Made by a program: the position numbers and the translations under genes
Notes under the pieces: model-generated
The model's input: only the letters and a program-made list of their open reading frames with translations
What the model was told of the DNA's origin: nothing
Databases searched by the model: none
Shown here: in pieces, positions 1 through 13,300 of the stretch
Layout: every line of letters begins with the position of its first letter
How positions within the stretch are numbered: position 1 is the first letter of the stretch
From: Chaunax sp. Z400
Lineage: Eukaryota; Chordata; Actinopteri; Lophiiformes; Chaunacidae
Reading direction: 5' to 3'
Assembly (NCBI GenBank): GCA_037577475.1
Contig: CM075206.1
Location: 9,516,401 to 9,580,400, forward strand
DNA: 64,000 nucleotides

Positions 1-103
1 TATTCAACAGTGTAACACTGCTGTCACAAATGCATTTTGTCTCTCTAATTTTCAAAGCTTGACTAAATACTCTAACTTATGTGTCTTGTTAAAAAGCCAT
101 GGT

Positions 104-664
104 TTTATTTTGAAAATAGATGAGATGTCAATAAAAAGCTACAGATTTTTTGCATGTACGTACCTCGCTTTTATCTGATAACAGCGATGGGGGCAGTTTA
201 GCAAAACAAGCTGAAGGAGATACACAGTGAGTAGTAGCATTACATTATAAAACGTCTTTCTTGTTGTTTCAAGAATATATTAAAAAATATCAAACTCAAG
301 CAGCCACTGCTATTAATAAACACTATGTCTACAGACTACTGGATGTGCAGGATGCTTCGACGTTACTGACTAGTGCATAAAAAAAATTCTAGCCGTTTCA
401 TATCTGTACAAAACTATTTATGCTGCAAGGTTGCGTGTTTTCATAGGAAAATATAGTCCCCACCTATAGATGAGGAACGATTTGGGCAGTGACTTAAAAA
501 TGTTTTGAAAACAGTACCAGCAGTGATGGCTTTTTGTGGGCATTCTTGGCAGTGCATTTCTGCTTCAAAAGAAAAATAAAATAGTTTGTCTTCACTGGAT
601 TGTCTCTTACAGGAGTCAGTCGAGGTTTCAGTTGTTGGACGGGCGTAGTAGAGTTGGGACAGCT
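104..664 (-). other. mybl1: mybl1 3' UTR with candidate poly(A) signal
   Basis: No coding potential is seen between the mybl1 stop codon and the left edge. A minus-strand AATAAA (tttatt on the plus strand) at 104-109 is the first plausible polyadenylation signal, which would give a 3' UTR of roughly 570 nt. Assignment is by position only. Confidence 0.4.
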
Positions 665-3600
665 TTAAAGCACGAGGGCCCTTGAGGTAGAGCCAGACGA
701 CGAGTAAGGGTTCAAATACTGACGGGCCTGTTCTGTCATGATCAGCTGGTCCTCTGTCTTCCCATAAACCACTGCTTCCCACTCACTCACCTGCAGAGAG
801 GGCAATCAACGATAGCAATGATTGCCAAAGTAGCTTCGCCTTTATCATACAAACATCAAAAGGAAAAATGTAAAGTATAATATTATGTATATATTATTTG
901 TCTTCAAAGCTCATGTGACTCTGTACACATTCTTGTCAATGGTTTTAAACTGTTCCACTGATCTACAGGTGGTGGTAACATACCAGTAAAGACAAATGCT
1001 AATGTTTTCATCTTGAGGGAAAAGATTTCAACACATTTCTTAGATCTCAAGGATGTGATCTGGTGAGTGACCCTAGATGTAAATTAGCTTAAGCTAAAAT
1101 CAGGGAGAAAACATTTTATCACCTCATCAATGGTTTTATGCAGAGTTTACTCTTGACTAACCTGTACAGAGGCGTGTTTCGATGCTTTGTGGGAGGCAAG
1201 AAGTCTCTTGTTCCGGGGGCTAGTAACGTGATGAGGATGAGTGGGGTCTAATGGGGGCTCCTTGTCAGTAGAAGTCAAAGAATGGCTGCACTCCTCTTGC
1301 TTCAGGATCGGGGTGGTCAGTGAGGAGTTTGATAGGAGACTTTCATCTGGCATCTTTAATATGAGGTTCAGTAAATAGAACAGATGCATTAACAACACAA
1401 GAAATTATAATGCTGAGGTGAAATCATATAAAGAGGCATTTTAAAGTGATGTCTACCATTTAACCATTTAAACGGCTGAATGTTTTCCCATTTAGTAATA
1501 CTGTTTTGTACCCAGAAGCTGGGCAAATGTGTTTTCAACACTTTCTTCCAAATGTATGTACTTCCAGTGTTTTCATTCCTATAGTTTGTTTGCTCGGGTC
1601 CAAATCAGTTGATGAGTTTGAACTCTCTGAACGTTTGCATCACCACAAACCTCATGAAAATATTCACTACGCTTATTGTTCAGATGTGTCTGATGTGAGA
1701 GAAAGTAAGTAAATACAGGATGTAGGTCCTTTGTTCTGTTATTTTTTTGCGAGACAAACATTTCTATGCAATTTATATAAAGACCACCTCCTCTCAAAGG
1801 TCTCACAACGTTTTTTTTGTTTTTTTTCTGGCCACAGGATCTGAGCCAGTGATTTCAAACCAGTATCATGACTCACTTGTGCGTTGTTGAGTTGCTCTTG
1901 GAAGAGTTGGATGTTAAGGCAGTCTTTCCCCCAGGGGTCCAGCACAAGAGACTTACGCACCTTCCTAGCTGGACCATCAATCTGAAATTAAAGGAACAAG
2001 ATACAAAAAAATAACAGTAAATGATCCAGTTCCATCTAGGGTAGAGCCATACAGGTATGTCTCGGTAATCTTTTTAAATGTGTGTATCTGTAAGTAGTTG
2101 TTTCGTCACATAACTGAGAATAGGTTAGAATATTTGCATGCCACACATACATTATGCTTCCATACTCTGTAGTCTGGCTGGATGTCTGCTCTGGTAAAGA
2201 TGTCTGCTCCAGTCTCCTGCTTCAGAACTTCTCGAATGTCTTCTTCCAGAAAGGCCAATGGCTGTGGCTGAAAAACGCAAACAAACAATATCATTCACCC
2301 ATAAACTGTACAAAACAAGAAAAGCCTTACATAAATAACGGCAAGTAAAACTGCGATTATTTTTAATTCGTCGGAGAAATGCACATCTGAGCTCTTACCT
2401 CCATCTTTAGTGGCCCATGCATTTTCTCCTGGGCAGCCAGAGCATTTTTGAAGGGAGTCGGTGTTCTCGGGGTTGACAACATCACAGCTTTACGGACTTT
2501 AGGAGTTCTCGAACTAAAAAGTTGACAGAATATTACCACCAAGCACTCTCCTCCTAACAATCTAATAAAATGAAGATTAAGACTGTTTTATACATTTATT
2601 TACCCATCATTCTCTTTCTGGTGCTTAGGTGTGGTTTCTTTTTGGAGTGGCGTGTTGAGGAGACATCTTTGTCCACACACAGGCGTTGAGGTGAGGGCGG
2701 GGTTTTCCAGATTCAGGTGTTCCGCCCCTGATATGTTGCAGAACTGGGGAAGCAGACAGATGACAGATTAGCCACACAAACAAATGCAAATCTCAGCATT
2801 CAACTCGATGAGGAATTAGTCGAGCGGAGGTGGGGATACGGGTGTGTGTGAAGACAAGAAAAGAAAAGAAAAGAAAAGAAAAACATATTTCTTTTACCCG
2901 TGACGGGGTGAATGGCAGTGACTTTGTGGGTGTTTTCTTGGGAGAATTTGAGATATTCTCCAAGAAGGAGGAGCATGTTCTGTCGCATAAAGGAGACGAT
3001 TCTCCCCTCTCTCCTCTCCGTCTCCTCCCAATGGATGCCTGGGAGGGCTTGGAGGAGTTGATGGGAGTCAGGGAGGTGACCCCACCGAGACCAAATAGAG
3101 CACAGTTCTTATCACGACCAGAGATGGCGGTTGGAGAGTTGACCGTGTAGCTCATTGAATTGTCAATCGTCCTCTCTTGCAGGTGACTGGAGTAGCCTCC
3201 CTGGTTGTGCCTCGGCGGCGTCGCAAGCCCTGACAACTCGAAACTGGCCATGTCACACCACGAAGCAGGGTCCTGCAGAGCGAAACACATCTACAGTAGA
3301 TCTTTAATACAATCATTACTTTTTATCAATAAATTCATACCGAGATACTTTTGTTTCCTCTTGTGCTCTTTCTGTTACTCACTGAGTCAATGAGCTCCAT
3401 GGTCTCTGCAAACTCCGGTATGGTCTGCAGGGTAGAGAGCACAGTGCTGGCCTCTACAGCCAGGAACTTGCTGGGGGAGACTGGAAGCTGCGGTGGGGGC
3501 CCCTGTGGGATCTCAGGGTCCCGCCAGGACCTTCTCTCTGCCCCTTCTCTCTCTCCCTTCTCTAGGCTGCTGCTCCTTGTGGTCAATGTGTCATCTGACA

Positions 3601-6600
3601 TGCTGTTGGACCAGGCTGAGTACTGCTCCAGACTCTGAGAGTGCAGGGTGATAAACATAGGTGTTAGATCTCTGGCTCCACAGGCAGACCTGATTCCATG
3701 GTGTCAGATTGGTAGATAGTGAGTTAAATTGTACAATGATTTTTTTTTTAAAATTGCATCTGTTTTAGAATGATTTGTGACCAGGAGAGTGTGGAATCCA
3801 CTTGTGATACTGCAACATATCAGGCCAATCTTAACCATTAAACCATCCAGTCATTGACAATGAAGAAATATGATATGTCACATGAATGGATTGAATGTGA
3901 TGTAAAAACAGCGTTGGGGAGAGACAGAGCAGGAACAGAACAGAACAGAGGAGGGTGTTTGGTTCAAACTGTTGGCTCAGCGTGGGCATGGAGATGAGGA
4001 CTGGAGGAAGGAAGGAGCGGGTTCATGTTTGGAGTGATGGTATGGGAGGGCGGCAACCAAGCACAGCTTCAGGCTGGTTTGAATGAGTGGCAAGATGGGG
4101 AAGGTAGTTAGGCCTACTATAGCAACACTACAGCAAATCAGGCTACAGACACACCTACATGTGCGCCATTCTCGTTTTCACATGTATACACTGCAAAAAG
4201 TCATTTAGTCTCAAGTCTTAAAATCTTTTCCTTCATAAAAGGAAAAAGTGCACTGATGAGATGGAATTTAGGAATTTTCTATAAACAAGTATAAATCTTT
4301 AAAAAAAAACAACAACAACACCTGGCTGGAGAAAATTCACAATATTCACCTTTTATCTCAATCTGATTTGATTTTAAGACTTAATGTTGAATTAAATAAT
4401 ATATTTAATATTGCAAATGACCGTTTCAAAACTTTTGACAGTGTATGTATGCTGCAAACACACGCAGGCTATGCTGACTAAGTATGCAAACACACACTCG
4501 GAGTGTGTTCTTACACGTGAACCTCTGCACTGCACTTGTCGTTGGACTTCATTCTCTGCTGACATAAGCAGCAGCTCAAGCTCCTTAATTCTTTGCTCTC
4601 TGTCAGGATCATCCAGGCAGGATGGCTGAAATAAACACACGTCAGGGAGGAGGTGAGGAGGACAGGAGGAAAGGAAGAAGTTAAGAAAAACAGACAAAAA
4701 ACAGATTCACACACAGGATATTATTATGGGAGCATTTGAGATTGACCCCCCCTTAAATCTGTTATTTAATGTTAGGTGAAAATAACAGGAAGTTTAAGAT
4801 CTGAAGTCCAGAGTTAACAATCACAACGGTGACAGAACATAACTGAAAATATCATACGAAGACTCACCGATATAAAGCCTGGATTATCGGGAAGACTGTC
4901 CATCAGTTGTCCGCTGTGAGGATCGTAAGGATATCCCCCCATCTAAAATACAGAGGGTCACACTTAAGAAGACAAAACAAGCGAAAGAAATCAAAACACT
5001 TTCTAGTGTTGAGTCCAGAGGGGAAGTGAACCTGGTTAGATCCCGGTATCGGCAGAGGACTGTGATCACAGTGCTGGGGCTCTGTTGGAGTCGGAGGGCA
5101 TGGCCTGTGGTGGCGTCTCTTCACTCCAGCGTTAGAAGAAGTGAAACTCTTGCAGGCCTCTTGCAGGTACCCTTCGTGCTCCACCTTCCTCCTCATGGTG
5201 GAGTTCCAGTGGTTCTTGATGGAGTTGTCCGTCCTGTTACGTAGGTGTCAGTTTAGCATTTGCTCATTTCACGATTCAAACTTGGATACATGCAATGTGA
5301 ACACGAGACTGTATTACCGTCCTGGAAGCAGCTTGGAGATCTCTGCCCAGCGGTTGCCAAGCCGTTTGTGGGCCTCATAGATGATTCTGTCCTCTTCTTG
5401 AGTCCATGACGACTTCTTCACCTCGGGGTTGAGGTGGTTGTGCCACCGTTCGCGGCATTGCTTTCCAATCCTCCCCTGAAGGTGCTTAGCGATCACTGAC
5501 CAACGCTTGGGGCCATACTTGTGTACCAGGTCAATAACCTGCACACATATTTCATTTTAGTGGGCAGTGTTTATTTCTAATAATATAATCTAAACACATC
5601 TGCATATTCTGGTTGTGTTCTCCATCTTTTGATTTTGTGAAAGGCTGGAGTGAGAGGAGTTGTACAAACAACTACATGCTTGTATAAACAGGGAAATCAC
5701 ATCTTTCTACATTTCTCATTCATAGCTAACAGCAGGGCCAGTGTTCAGAAAGCTTTGACTGCAGCAGCAGCCTCACTGCCGTGTTTGGCTGTTTCCGTCA
5801 AGGCTGAAAAATGTTATGACCTCATCAGCTCAGGCTGTTACTGATAGGTCTGCGTTTCTGTTACGATGCCAAGATGCTGGAGGAATGAGACGCTATTCAC
5901 GACATTCTTGAATGTCATGAATAGCGTGACTTCATGACTTCAGAATTGTGATCCATTTAAGGAATGTTAGAACTGGGGATGGTAATAGAGCTTTACTCCT
6001 TACGAAGAAGGGGTTGGCACTGTAAACGAGTGACTCGGAAAGTCTGTGTTTTATTATGTGTTTTATTTATTTTGCAAGAAAGATAAAAGGTTTAGCAGGA
6101 TGTAAGCTTGCACATGTGCACAGCCTTGTTTATCCTAAGGTAAAACATGCATTGGATATTGTGGCATTTGTGTTTGCATTGTGTTCTTTCACTGAGACTA
6201 AACTGCCCGACAGCTTCCTTCCTTCTCCCCTATCATTTACCTATTCTATCATCCCTATTTCTATCTAGAAAAGGAAACTCCCGGCTCCCCTTACCTTTTG
6301 ATCCTCCTCTTTTGTCCAGGGTCCTTTCACCAGCTCAGGGTTGAGCACCTTCTGCCAGCGGTGCTGACACTGGCCATCTGTCCTCCCCTGTGACAGAGCC
6401 ACACGAAGCTCAACACCTCATCACACCACACCACTCTCTTACAGTAACACCTTCTCCTAACAACATCCCATGGAGGAACGATGTTAATTACTAAATGATT
6501 TTGGATGATCATTAAACGTTAGCGAGGGATCGTTTTTAATACTCTTATTACACAATGCAGACATATTACGTGGCATACTTACTGGAAAAAAGTTAGCGAT

Positions 6601-9600
6601 TAATTTCCAGCTGTCAGTTCCATGTTGTTCTACAAGTTTTTTCAGTTTTTCATCCTGAGAGGAAGGAGAGAAAGAGACAGAGTGAAAACACTATCCCTCC
6701 TGCGGAACTATCTCCATGAACACTGTCCCCTTTCAACACATCACTGAAGGGAAAAAAAGCCCGCAGTTATTAGCAGACACACGGAGCATTCACTTTAACA
6801 TGTTCTTATCTGCACAGAGATTAAATGTAAATATCATGCAAGTACAGAGTCCACATCTCACTCACTCAAATAACCCACAAAACGACCTGAAATTCAGACC
6901 TGAATTACGCTTACCTCATCTCGGGACCATTTTATTTTGCACAAGGTCTTCTTATCTTTGCTCCTGTCTTTACTCTCTGGGTCTGTTGAGTGTAGCTCTT
7001 CTTCCTCATCGTTGCTAAAAATAAAAATAGAAAATGTGGACAGGGGGTCAAGTGTAGCCAAAATACAGCCAAACACGATCTCCATAAAGTCAATGATGCA
7101 AGCAGAAACGGTGATACGCATATGGTATTGCATGGTAATTACTAATACAGGCATTGTAGAGTAGATTTTTACAAGTAGATTTTTTTCAAACTAATGACAT
7201 TTGTGAACTAAGTTACCAATTAAATTTGCTGGTTGTGGTTGGGCTCTACTTTTTGCACTTCTTGCACCAAAACAAGCAAGAGAGGGAAATAGAAGTGATA
7301 GTCTAAATGTGATTCAAGATCTAAAACAATACTGCAGCACTGATTTGAATAAACACAAAAAGGAAGAGGTAAACATGGAATAATAAATACTGTGTAATGA
7401 CTGACTGAATAAAAAAGGGTTCGTCAGACCAGTGGGAATCAATGATGTATAATAATGACACAATAATGCGACACACTTTAGGCATTTCGAGGACCGAGAA
7501 ATATTATCGTTATAAAAAAGGAAAGGAAGAAACCTGTGTTCATACTGCATGCGAGAACACAAAATTCCTCTGTGCTGACACAAGAAGTTGGCAGGTAGTG
7601 TAGTGCTGTACTCCTGCGTTCCCATAAAACTTGCTGCTGGGCAACACTTTCTTTGTGGTCGTGGAGGAGACTTAAATAAATGGAGAAGAAATTAAGTCAT
7701 CCTTTACTTAGACCTGTCACTGTGCAGCAGAACTTAGAGATCAAACGTGCACATGCACTAAGCACACAAGGGGAAACGGTGCTTTTCTTGGGTCTTGTAT
7801 CAGACTGTGTATGAAAGGCCTTCTTCAGTGTGGAAACTTGAACACAGTAACTTGGCCTGGCCTGATTCCCTCACCAGAGCAAAGAAAAGTGGGGAAGTGA
7901 GTATGGACCAGTGGCTGAACAGGATGGAGGGGAGTGAGAGGGCTGCGGGCGATCCCACATCAACAGGCTCTTTCACCTCCAGAGGTGTGTGAGTGTGTGT
8001 GTGTCATTGAGACAGAGGCGGCAGTGCACTGGGGTGTGGTCAAAGGAATAGCAAAGCCCTAACGGTCCTGTTCAAAATTAAAAAAAAACAGGTTGACTTA
8101 TATAATCTGTTTATAATTTGTATAATATACTATTTACCCATCTATTAACTTTGGAACAGTAAGAATATAATACTAAAATGTGCGTCAAAATGTTAAGGAA
8201 CAAATGTAGCATCAGCTGATTGCTTCAGCACAACAAACACACACCAGTGGATCAGAAAGCCACTGTCAGAGTTCGCTGCATTAGTAATACTTCACTGTTA
8301 TTAACAGGATATTATGATATTCAGGATTTGCATTCCCGCCACCCTGGTAGAGAATGCACCATGTATTAAAACTGACTCCTGGGCTCGATTCCAGCCCAGG
8401 CCCTTTGCTGCACACATGCCTTCTCTCTCTCTCCCCTGCCTTACCTATCACACTCTCCAACTGACACCAATGCACCGAAAAAAAAGCGAAAAGAAATAAA
8501 TAATAAAAGAAGGATGTGTTTTCGGATGTGAACGGTTGTGTGGTGGGGATGAGACACAGTTAGTTCAACATTAATGTAAGCATTACTAAAGGAGTAACTA
8601 CCAGTTATTTCCATTGTTGATTGATCTGCTGTTTTTTTCCATTAAAAAGTTACTTAAGTCAGAAATATTGAAAAAAAAGCAACAAAAAAAACAAATACAA
8701 ATTTCCACAGTTTAATAATAAATATCTGATTTTATGTTGCTATGGGGTAGAAATGAGAATATCAACAAACCCTCAGATTCGATGAACTGGAATCACCATA
8801 TTTTAGGTGAGTTTGCTTGACAGATTACAAAATGATACACTGATTATCATAATTGTTTGTAATTGCTATTATGTTGATCAATTACTCAATTAATTCTGTT
8901 ATCCTTTCACCTGATTGTGTGTTTTTAATACAGTATAATCATGAAACTATTATGCACCTGGCTGTTGTTGGATGTTAATAATACACAGTCACTGTAATTT
9001 AACAGGCCAGTATAATTTAGGGGCTCTTTGCCCCTAGTGTTTTTGGGAACTCTTGGGTACTTTTTTCCCATATTTAGACAGATTGTTCCAAGGACACCAA
9101 ATGATAAAAAAAAATATTGTAAAAACACAGAAAACAACCTATCTCGTGTATCCCTTTATTTGTGTTTTTTTTTCAGATAAACCATAATCTGACGAGTGAA
9201 AGGTTTTATTTATTACAACTAATCTGACTGACCTTTAAGTAGGGTGTATTCGAGGATGCTGCTGTTTGATAATAGGCAGCGTGCCTCCCATACATATAAA
9301 AATCATTATACAGTCTATACTACATTGTTCCCGCAGCATTTAGAAAACAACCGTGTTTAAAAAACTCATTTCTGGATGAAAAAGCTCTACTTTGAGAATC
9401 CATATATCTCGGAGATTAACCTCGTGTGCAGGTGCACGTGCAATATGCTGTCAAATATGAAACGTGATGCAGTGAATGCCCACAAAGTCTTATCAGGACA
9501 CTGATACCAAAACGCATATTGTTTTTACTAGAGATGCGTTTAAGCACCGATGACTGTGGCAAAATGGATAATGAAACAGCACTATATTATTATTGCTGGC

Positions 9601-9629
9601 ACTCACCTGTGTGGTTTCGCGTTGTCCAT
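665..9629 (-). CDS. mybl1: MYBL1 (A-Myb) transcription factor, 16 coding exons
   Basis: Sequence-specific nuclear activator; in mammals A-Myb drives meiotic genes in spermatocytes. Coding exons, from the start: 9607-9629, 6915-7014, 6583-6654, 6295-6387, 5318-5538, 5032-5233, 4868-4942, 4515-4625, 3383-3634, 2898-3272, 2604-2743, 2399-2513, 2151-2267, 1877-1981, 1162-1353, 665-790. All phases join without a stop, giving 772 aa (human about 750). Residues about 34-188 hold three Myb repeats with spaced tryptophans; R2/R3 contain KQCRERWHNHLNPEVKKSSW and NSIKNHWNSTMRRK. Further on are the conserved block around LMSAENEV, the FAET motif of the regulatory region, TPRTPTPFKNALAAQEK, AFLEEDIREVL, and a C-terminus with VVYGKTEDQLIMTEQAR. 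The start codon opens a 23-nt exon beginning MDNAKPH. The choice of MYBL1 over MYB or MYBL2 rests on similarity and on sgk3 next door. The donor after 5032 (gttcac) is weak. Exon junctions are inferred. Confidence 0.95.
2853..2883. repeat. (AAAAG)n microsatellite
   Basis: About five tandem GAAAA units in the mybl1 intron, 15-45 bp beyond the donor of the exon at 2898-3272. On the coding strand this is a pyrimidine-rich tract just inside the intron. Confidence 0.8.
4188..4444. mobile_element. Short nonautonomous DNA transposon (CACTGCAAAAA-type MITE)
   Basis: The element starts ACACTGCAAAAAGT and ends with its imperfect inverse ACTTTTGACAGTGT. It is 257 bp, AT-rich and has no ORF. The six bases ATGTAT flank both ends directly (4182-4187 and 4445-4450), as a target-site duplication would. 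Ends of this type are common in fish hAT-like MITEs, but those normally duplicate 8 bp, so the superfamily is uncertain. It lies in a mybl1 intron. Confidence 0.55.
5891..5926. repeat. Near-perfect 36-bp palindrome / hairpin
   Basis: Arms CGCTATTCACGACATT and AATGTCATGAATAGCG are inverse complements except for one pair, around a 4-nt loop CTTG. The palindrome lies inside the mybl1 intron between the exons at 5318-5538 and 6295-6387. No flanking microRNA-like extension of the stem is evident. Confidence 0.85.
8320..8505 (+). mobile_element. tRNA-derived SINE remnant in the long mybl1 intron
   Basis: A polymerase III box-B-like GGCTCGATTCC at 8382-8392 is followed by CCTTTGCTGCA and a CT-rich body, then an A-rich tail with AAATAAATAATAAAAG. 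Upstream, TGGTAGAGAATGC resembles a degenerate A box. This layout (tRNA head, pyrimidine-rich body, A-rich tail) is typical of dispersed SINEs in teleosts. The boundaries are approximate and the family name is not assigned. Confidence 0.6.
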
Positions 9630-9929
9630 GACACTCGGTCGTTTGATTGAACCTTTTCAAAGAAGAACCTCTGTTTGGCAGCTTTATAAAATCCCACATG
9701 AATAGATGTTTATCCATAGAAATCACTGTCAATCATCGCTCGTTTAATCTGAGACGCGGTAGCATCTAGCTAGCACTATTCATCTGACATAATGTAATGA
9801 TCCAGTCCATAACATTACGCCCTCTCTGTTAAAGTCTTATTCATTGTCGATAACATCTTTCCAACGAAAAGTGCCAATATGTCCTCTCCTGTTAGTTGTT
9901 TCTGAGAGGAAAGATAGGAGAAACGCCTA

Positions 9930-10200
9930 TATTAATAGACGAGACTAATATGATACCTCCATTACTCGCTCACTGAGCTGTTTCTGTTTTACTAGTCTGT
10001 TCCTCTATCTGCGCGATATGACTTTTGTCCATCCCGCCGATTCTCGCGCCCATCCCTCTGCGCAGGCGGCCTCGCATCTGATTGGTCAGACATGGGGCTG
10101 TGCCCGTAATCGAATCTGATAGGATAAAAAATGAAGGAGAGGCTCGTGTGTGATTGGTTAGAAGTGGGAGCAACTTTAGTTTCATTGGTTGAATATTATA
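9930..10200 (-). promoter_or_regulatory. mybl1: mybl1 promoter with three CCAAT boxes
   Basis: Three inverted CCAAT boxes (ATTGG on the plus strand at 10081-10085, 10153-10157 and 10184-10188) sit within 110 bp, oriented as CCAAT for leftward transcription. They flank a CpG-containing stretch (10010-10075). The first coding exon ends at 9629, so a start site near 9.9-10.0 kb is plausible. NF-Y binding is inferred from the motif only; the start site is not visible. Confidence 0.5.
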
Positions 10201-10299
10201 AGAGGCGGTCATTAAGTCAGACGACTGTAATACTGTATCTGCAGCAGAATGGATCTTTTCATTCAGCGATAGTGGCTCAATGCGAGCTCGGGATCAGGG

Positions 10300-13200
10300 G
10301 ACTTTCGGAGGCTCTTTTTGAGCGGGGTTCAAGGGGTTCCAGCCGCACAATTTCAGTGGAGGCACGGGAGATTAATCTCAATTTTCCCTCACTAATCTCT
10401 ATTGTTAAAATATTGTTTTGTGTTAACATTAACAACACGTATTCATACAAGCAGATAGTTCTAGCAGACATATGGAGTATATCCTATATTTTACCAGATG
10501 GTGCACATTTTTATTGGAGTGCATTGTACAAAGAGTGTGCTACCTTACGTTGTTGCTTAAACAGGCGGCAAAGCCCTTAAATTTACATAACTTAATTGTG
10601 CTCCCTAGTAAGGTATGGAAATTAGTACGATGAGTCACATTATATTTGCATCATATTTGAGAAGAGGGCTCGAAGCTTGCGATGCATGCTAAACGCATCA
10701 AGTACATTTACAGCATTAAATATGGCATGGATAAAACAATGTCCTTTCGATTTGACAGGCAGCTCTTGCAGATCCACAGTAATGGTAATCCACAGTAATT
10801 CTGCAGCCCCTTCAAATTGTATTTTGCTGACACCTTGTGGACAAAACTTTTGTCTCTGTTTATTGGTTTCATTCATAGTCGGTAAAACTGTATAAACAAT
10901 ATATATTTACCACTGAACATGTGTTTTGTTGACATGTTATCTTGTCATAACATGTCTATGGGTTGCATTGTTCCTATTAATTTTTCACATTTCTGGAGCA
11001 ACAGCTCTAGGTAGATCGACCTAAGATATAGCCTTTGTTTGTGTATAAATGGTGCAATGCGTCTGTATTGATTTTGACCACAATGTTAAACATATGTAGT
11101 GATTACATAAAGTTCAAACGATATTTGTCACTTTTCGTTAATCAAAAATATTTAGTATGTCATCATTTTAAATAATTTCTCATATTTGTCCTAGCATTTG
11201 ATTCACTACAAATTTAGATTGTGTAATTACGGTAATGTAATTCTGACGTCGTCATAATTATAATAGCCACTTATGTCTGTCACCTGTCAGTTCTTAATCC
11301 ATTCATTGATTTTACTGAAATTAGGATATGGACGATTTTTGACTTTCTGCCTGTAGGTGACACTGTTCATCAGCTTGACTTCTGTGTTTTCATCCCTGAG
11401 TGTAAAAGTAGTTTGAACTACAACAAGACCGGAAAAATAATAACTGTACTTTCAAACTAAAAGCACAGATGCTGTCAATTAAACTGTAGTTACAAAAATA
11501 ATATTGGAGTGTATTTTCTGTAGCGTTTCTTGTACAAATACTACAACTACCTAACTCAGCCTAACAATTTGTTAGGTTTGTGGCGGCTGATGCAGCCATC
11601 ATTAGTGGAATGTTCATAATATATAATATAAAATATATATACACAATATACAATTTGATAATTATATTGATCTATTCAAATTTATGTGTAAGTAGCATCC
11701 AATGTTTGTGCTGATGTGAAATGAATTGTAACTGTTGCATCATCTTTCAAAAGCTGATTATACATTTTGTAATGCACAGCTGTTCTGGTGTAATTGTAGA
11801 AGAAAAATTTACAATTTGTTGTTGAAACGTATTGTAGAGTTATAAAATAGCATGAAATAGAAATACTTGTGTAAAATACAAATACCTCAACACTGCACTT
11901 TAGTACTTGAGTAAATGTACAATCAGGTGTTGCTGGACGCGTTAGTTGAAATCATGATTGTTTACTTGAAATACTCTGTACTGAAATGATGATTATTGTT
12001 GTGGAATCCAGAAAAATTCAAATTTGCGATACTTTAAAACTTGAGTCGGCTTTGACTATTATTTAAATATGCTGTGTATGACTTAAATGACATTTATGTT
12101 TTCATAAAAGATTGATATGTCTACATTTTCACCTTTAGCAGTAGTTGTTTTAGTTTCAGAAGCAACAGCATAGCTGGCAGTGACAGTAATAATAGGCTAC
12201 TTAAAGGTAGTTCATATAGCACATTGAATAATACATTTCATACACAATAGGCTGTTCAGAAAATAAATATGATTTGAACAAAGGGAGCCTACGCCCCAGT
12301 GGAGCTTTATGACTACCAACGTCCCTGTGTACAAACACGATTTTTTTTCACTTGGCTACCTCAAGTGTTTGCTGTGGTTTTATTTTGAAATACAGTATCG
12401 GAAGTACGATAGAGTGTTCTGGCGAGCCTGTAAGTGGTTGCATTTGTGAAGTCCCGTGACAAATTTCATTGGAACTTTCTACACCAGGAAAGACTGATGT
12501 TTCCTGCTTCTCTAACTTGACTTACGCTTATGGAACAGAAAATACACTTTTAATGTTGGGATTTTCGTTTCTTTCCGACACAAACTGGAACAATATTGAA
12601 CGTGTTGACAGATTAAGTCCCGTAGAACGACACATTCCCGCATTGGATTTACGAAGATAGATGAACACCGCGTCAAAATACAGTAAGGTACGTGATGTTC
12701 ATAAACGTTGCCCTGTCCTCTCTACCGCACCATTGGCTAGCTGTAGGGTAACATCTAAATAACTTAGCACAACGAAAGTTGAAGCGATGTTTGTAGGTAA
12801 TAATGGAAGGATGGGTGTTATTTTGTATATAACTTTTTCTGTTCAAAGACAGCACTAAACAAGTTAAGGTAAAGTGTGATAAACAAAGTTAGCCACCTAT
12901 ATTACTTCATTGTGAAGTACACACAAGAATATTCGATTATTGGCTGTATTGCTTATGTTTGTATAACACACGGTTTCTTGGCAACGCTGACCTTTTATTT
13001 CCTATGTGCAGTGTCGGTATATAATTTGCATGTGTGTGTATATGTGTGGGGGACTGGATGGGTGTGTGTGTGTGTATGAATTTAGCTCATCCCTACCCGG
13101 TTGCGGCGTCTCAAATTCTACTACGACGAAGGCATATCCCACCCTATTCTGCCTCTGATTGGCCAATACTCGTTTGACTTCACTTAGACTTAGACATAGA

Positions 13201-13300
13201 CTTAGACTTTATTCTGCCGAACCGGAAATTCTTTTAAACAGCACAATGTATGTCTGACCACAGATCAACAGCACACAATGACAGCAGCACAACAAAACCG
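10300..13300. other. Intergenic stretch, no gene recognised
   Basis: AT-rich DNA between the mybl1 promoter and the sgk3 promoter. Short ORFs here lack splice or family support. A fragment at about 11880-11950 containing TACTTGAGTAAATGTAC resembles a short sequence frequently dispersed in fish genomes. VCPIP1, which lies here in mammals, has a very large first coding exon, and nothing like it is present. Confidence 0.7.

Noticed and set aside
10131..10580. 149-codon plus-strand open frame beside the mybl1 promoter
   Set aside because: No recognisable domain, overlaps the CCAAT-rich promoter of mybl1, and has no flanking splice signals or similarity that would support a gene.
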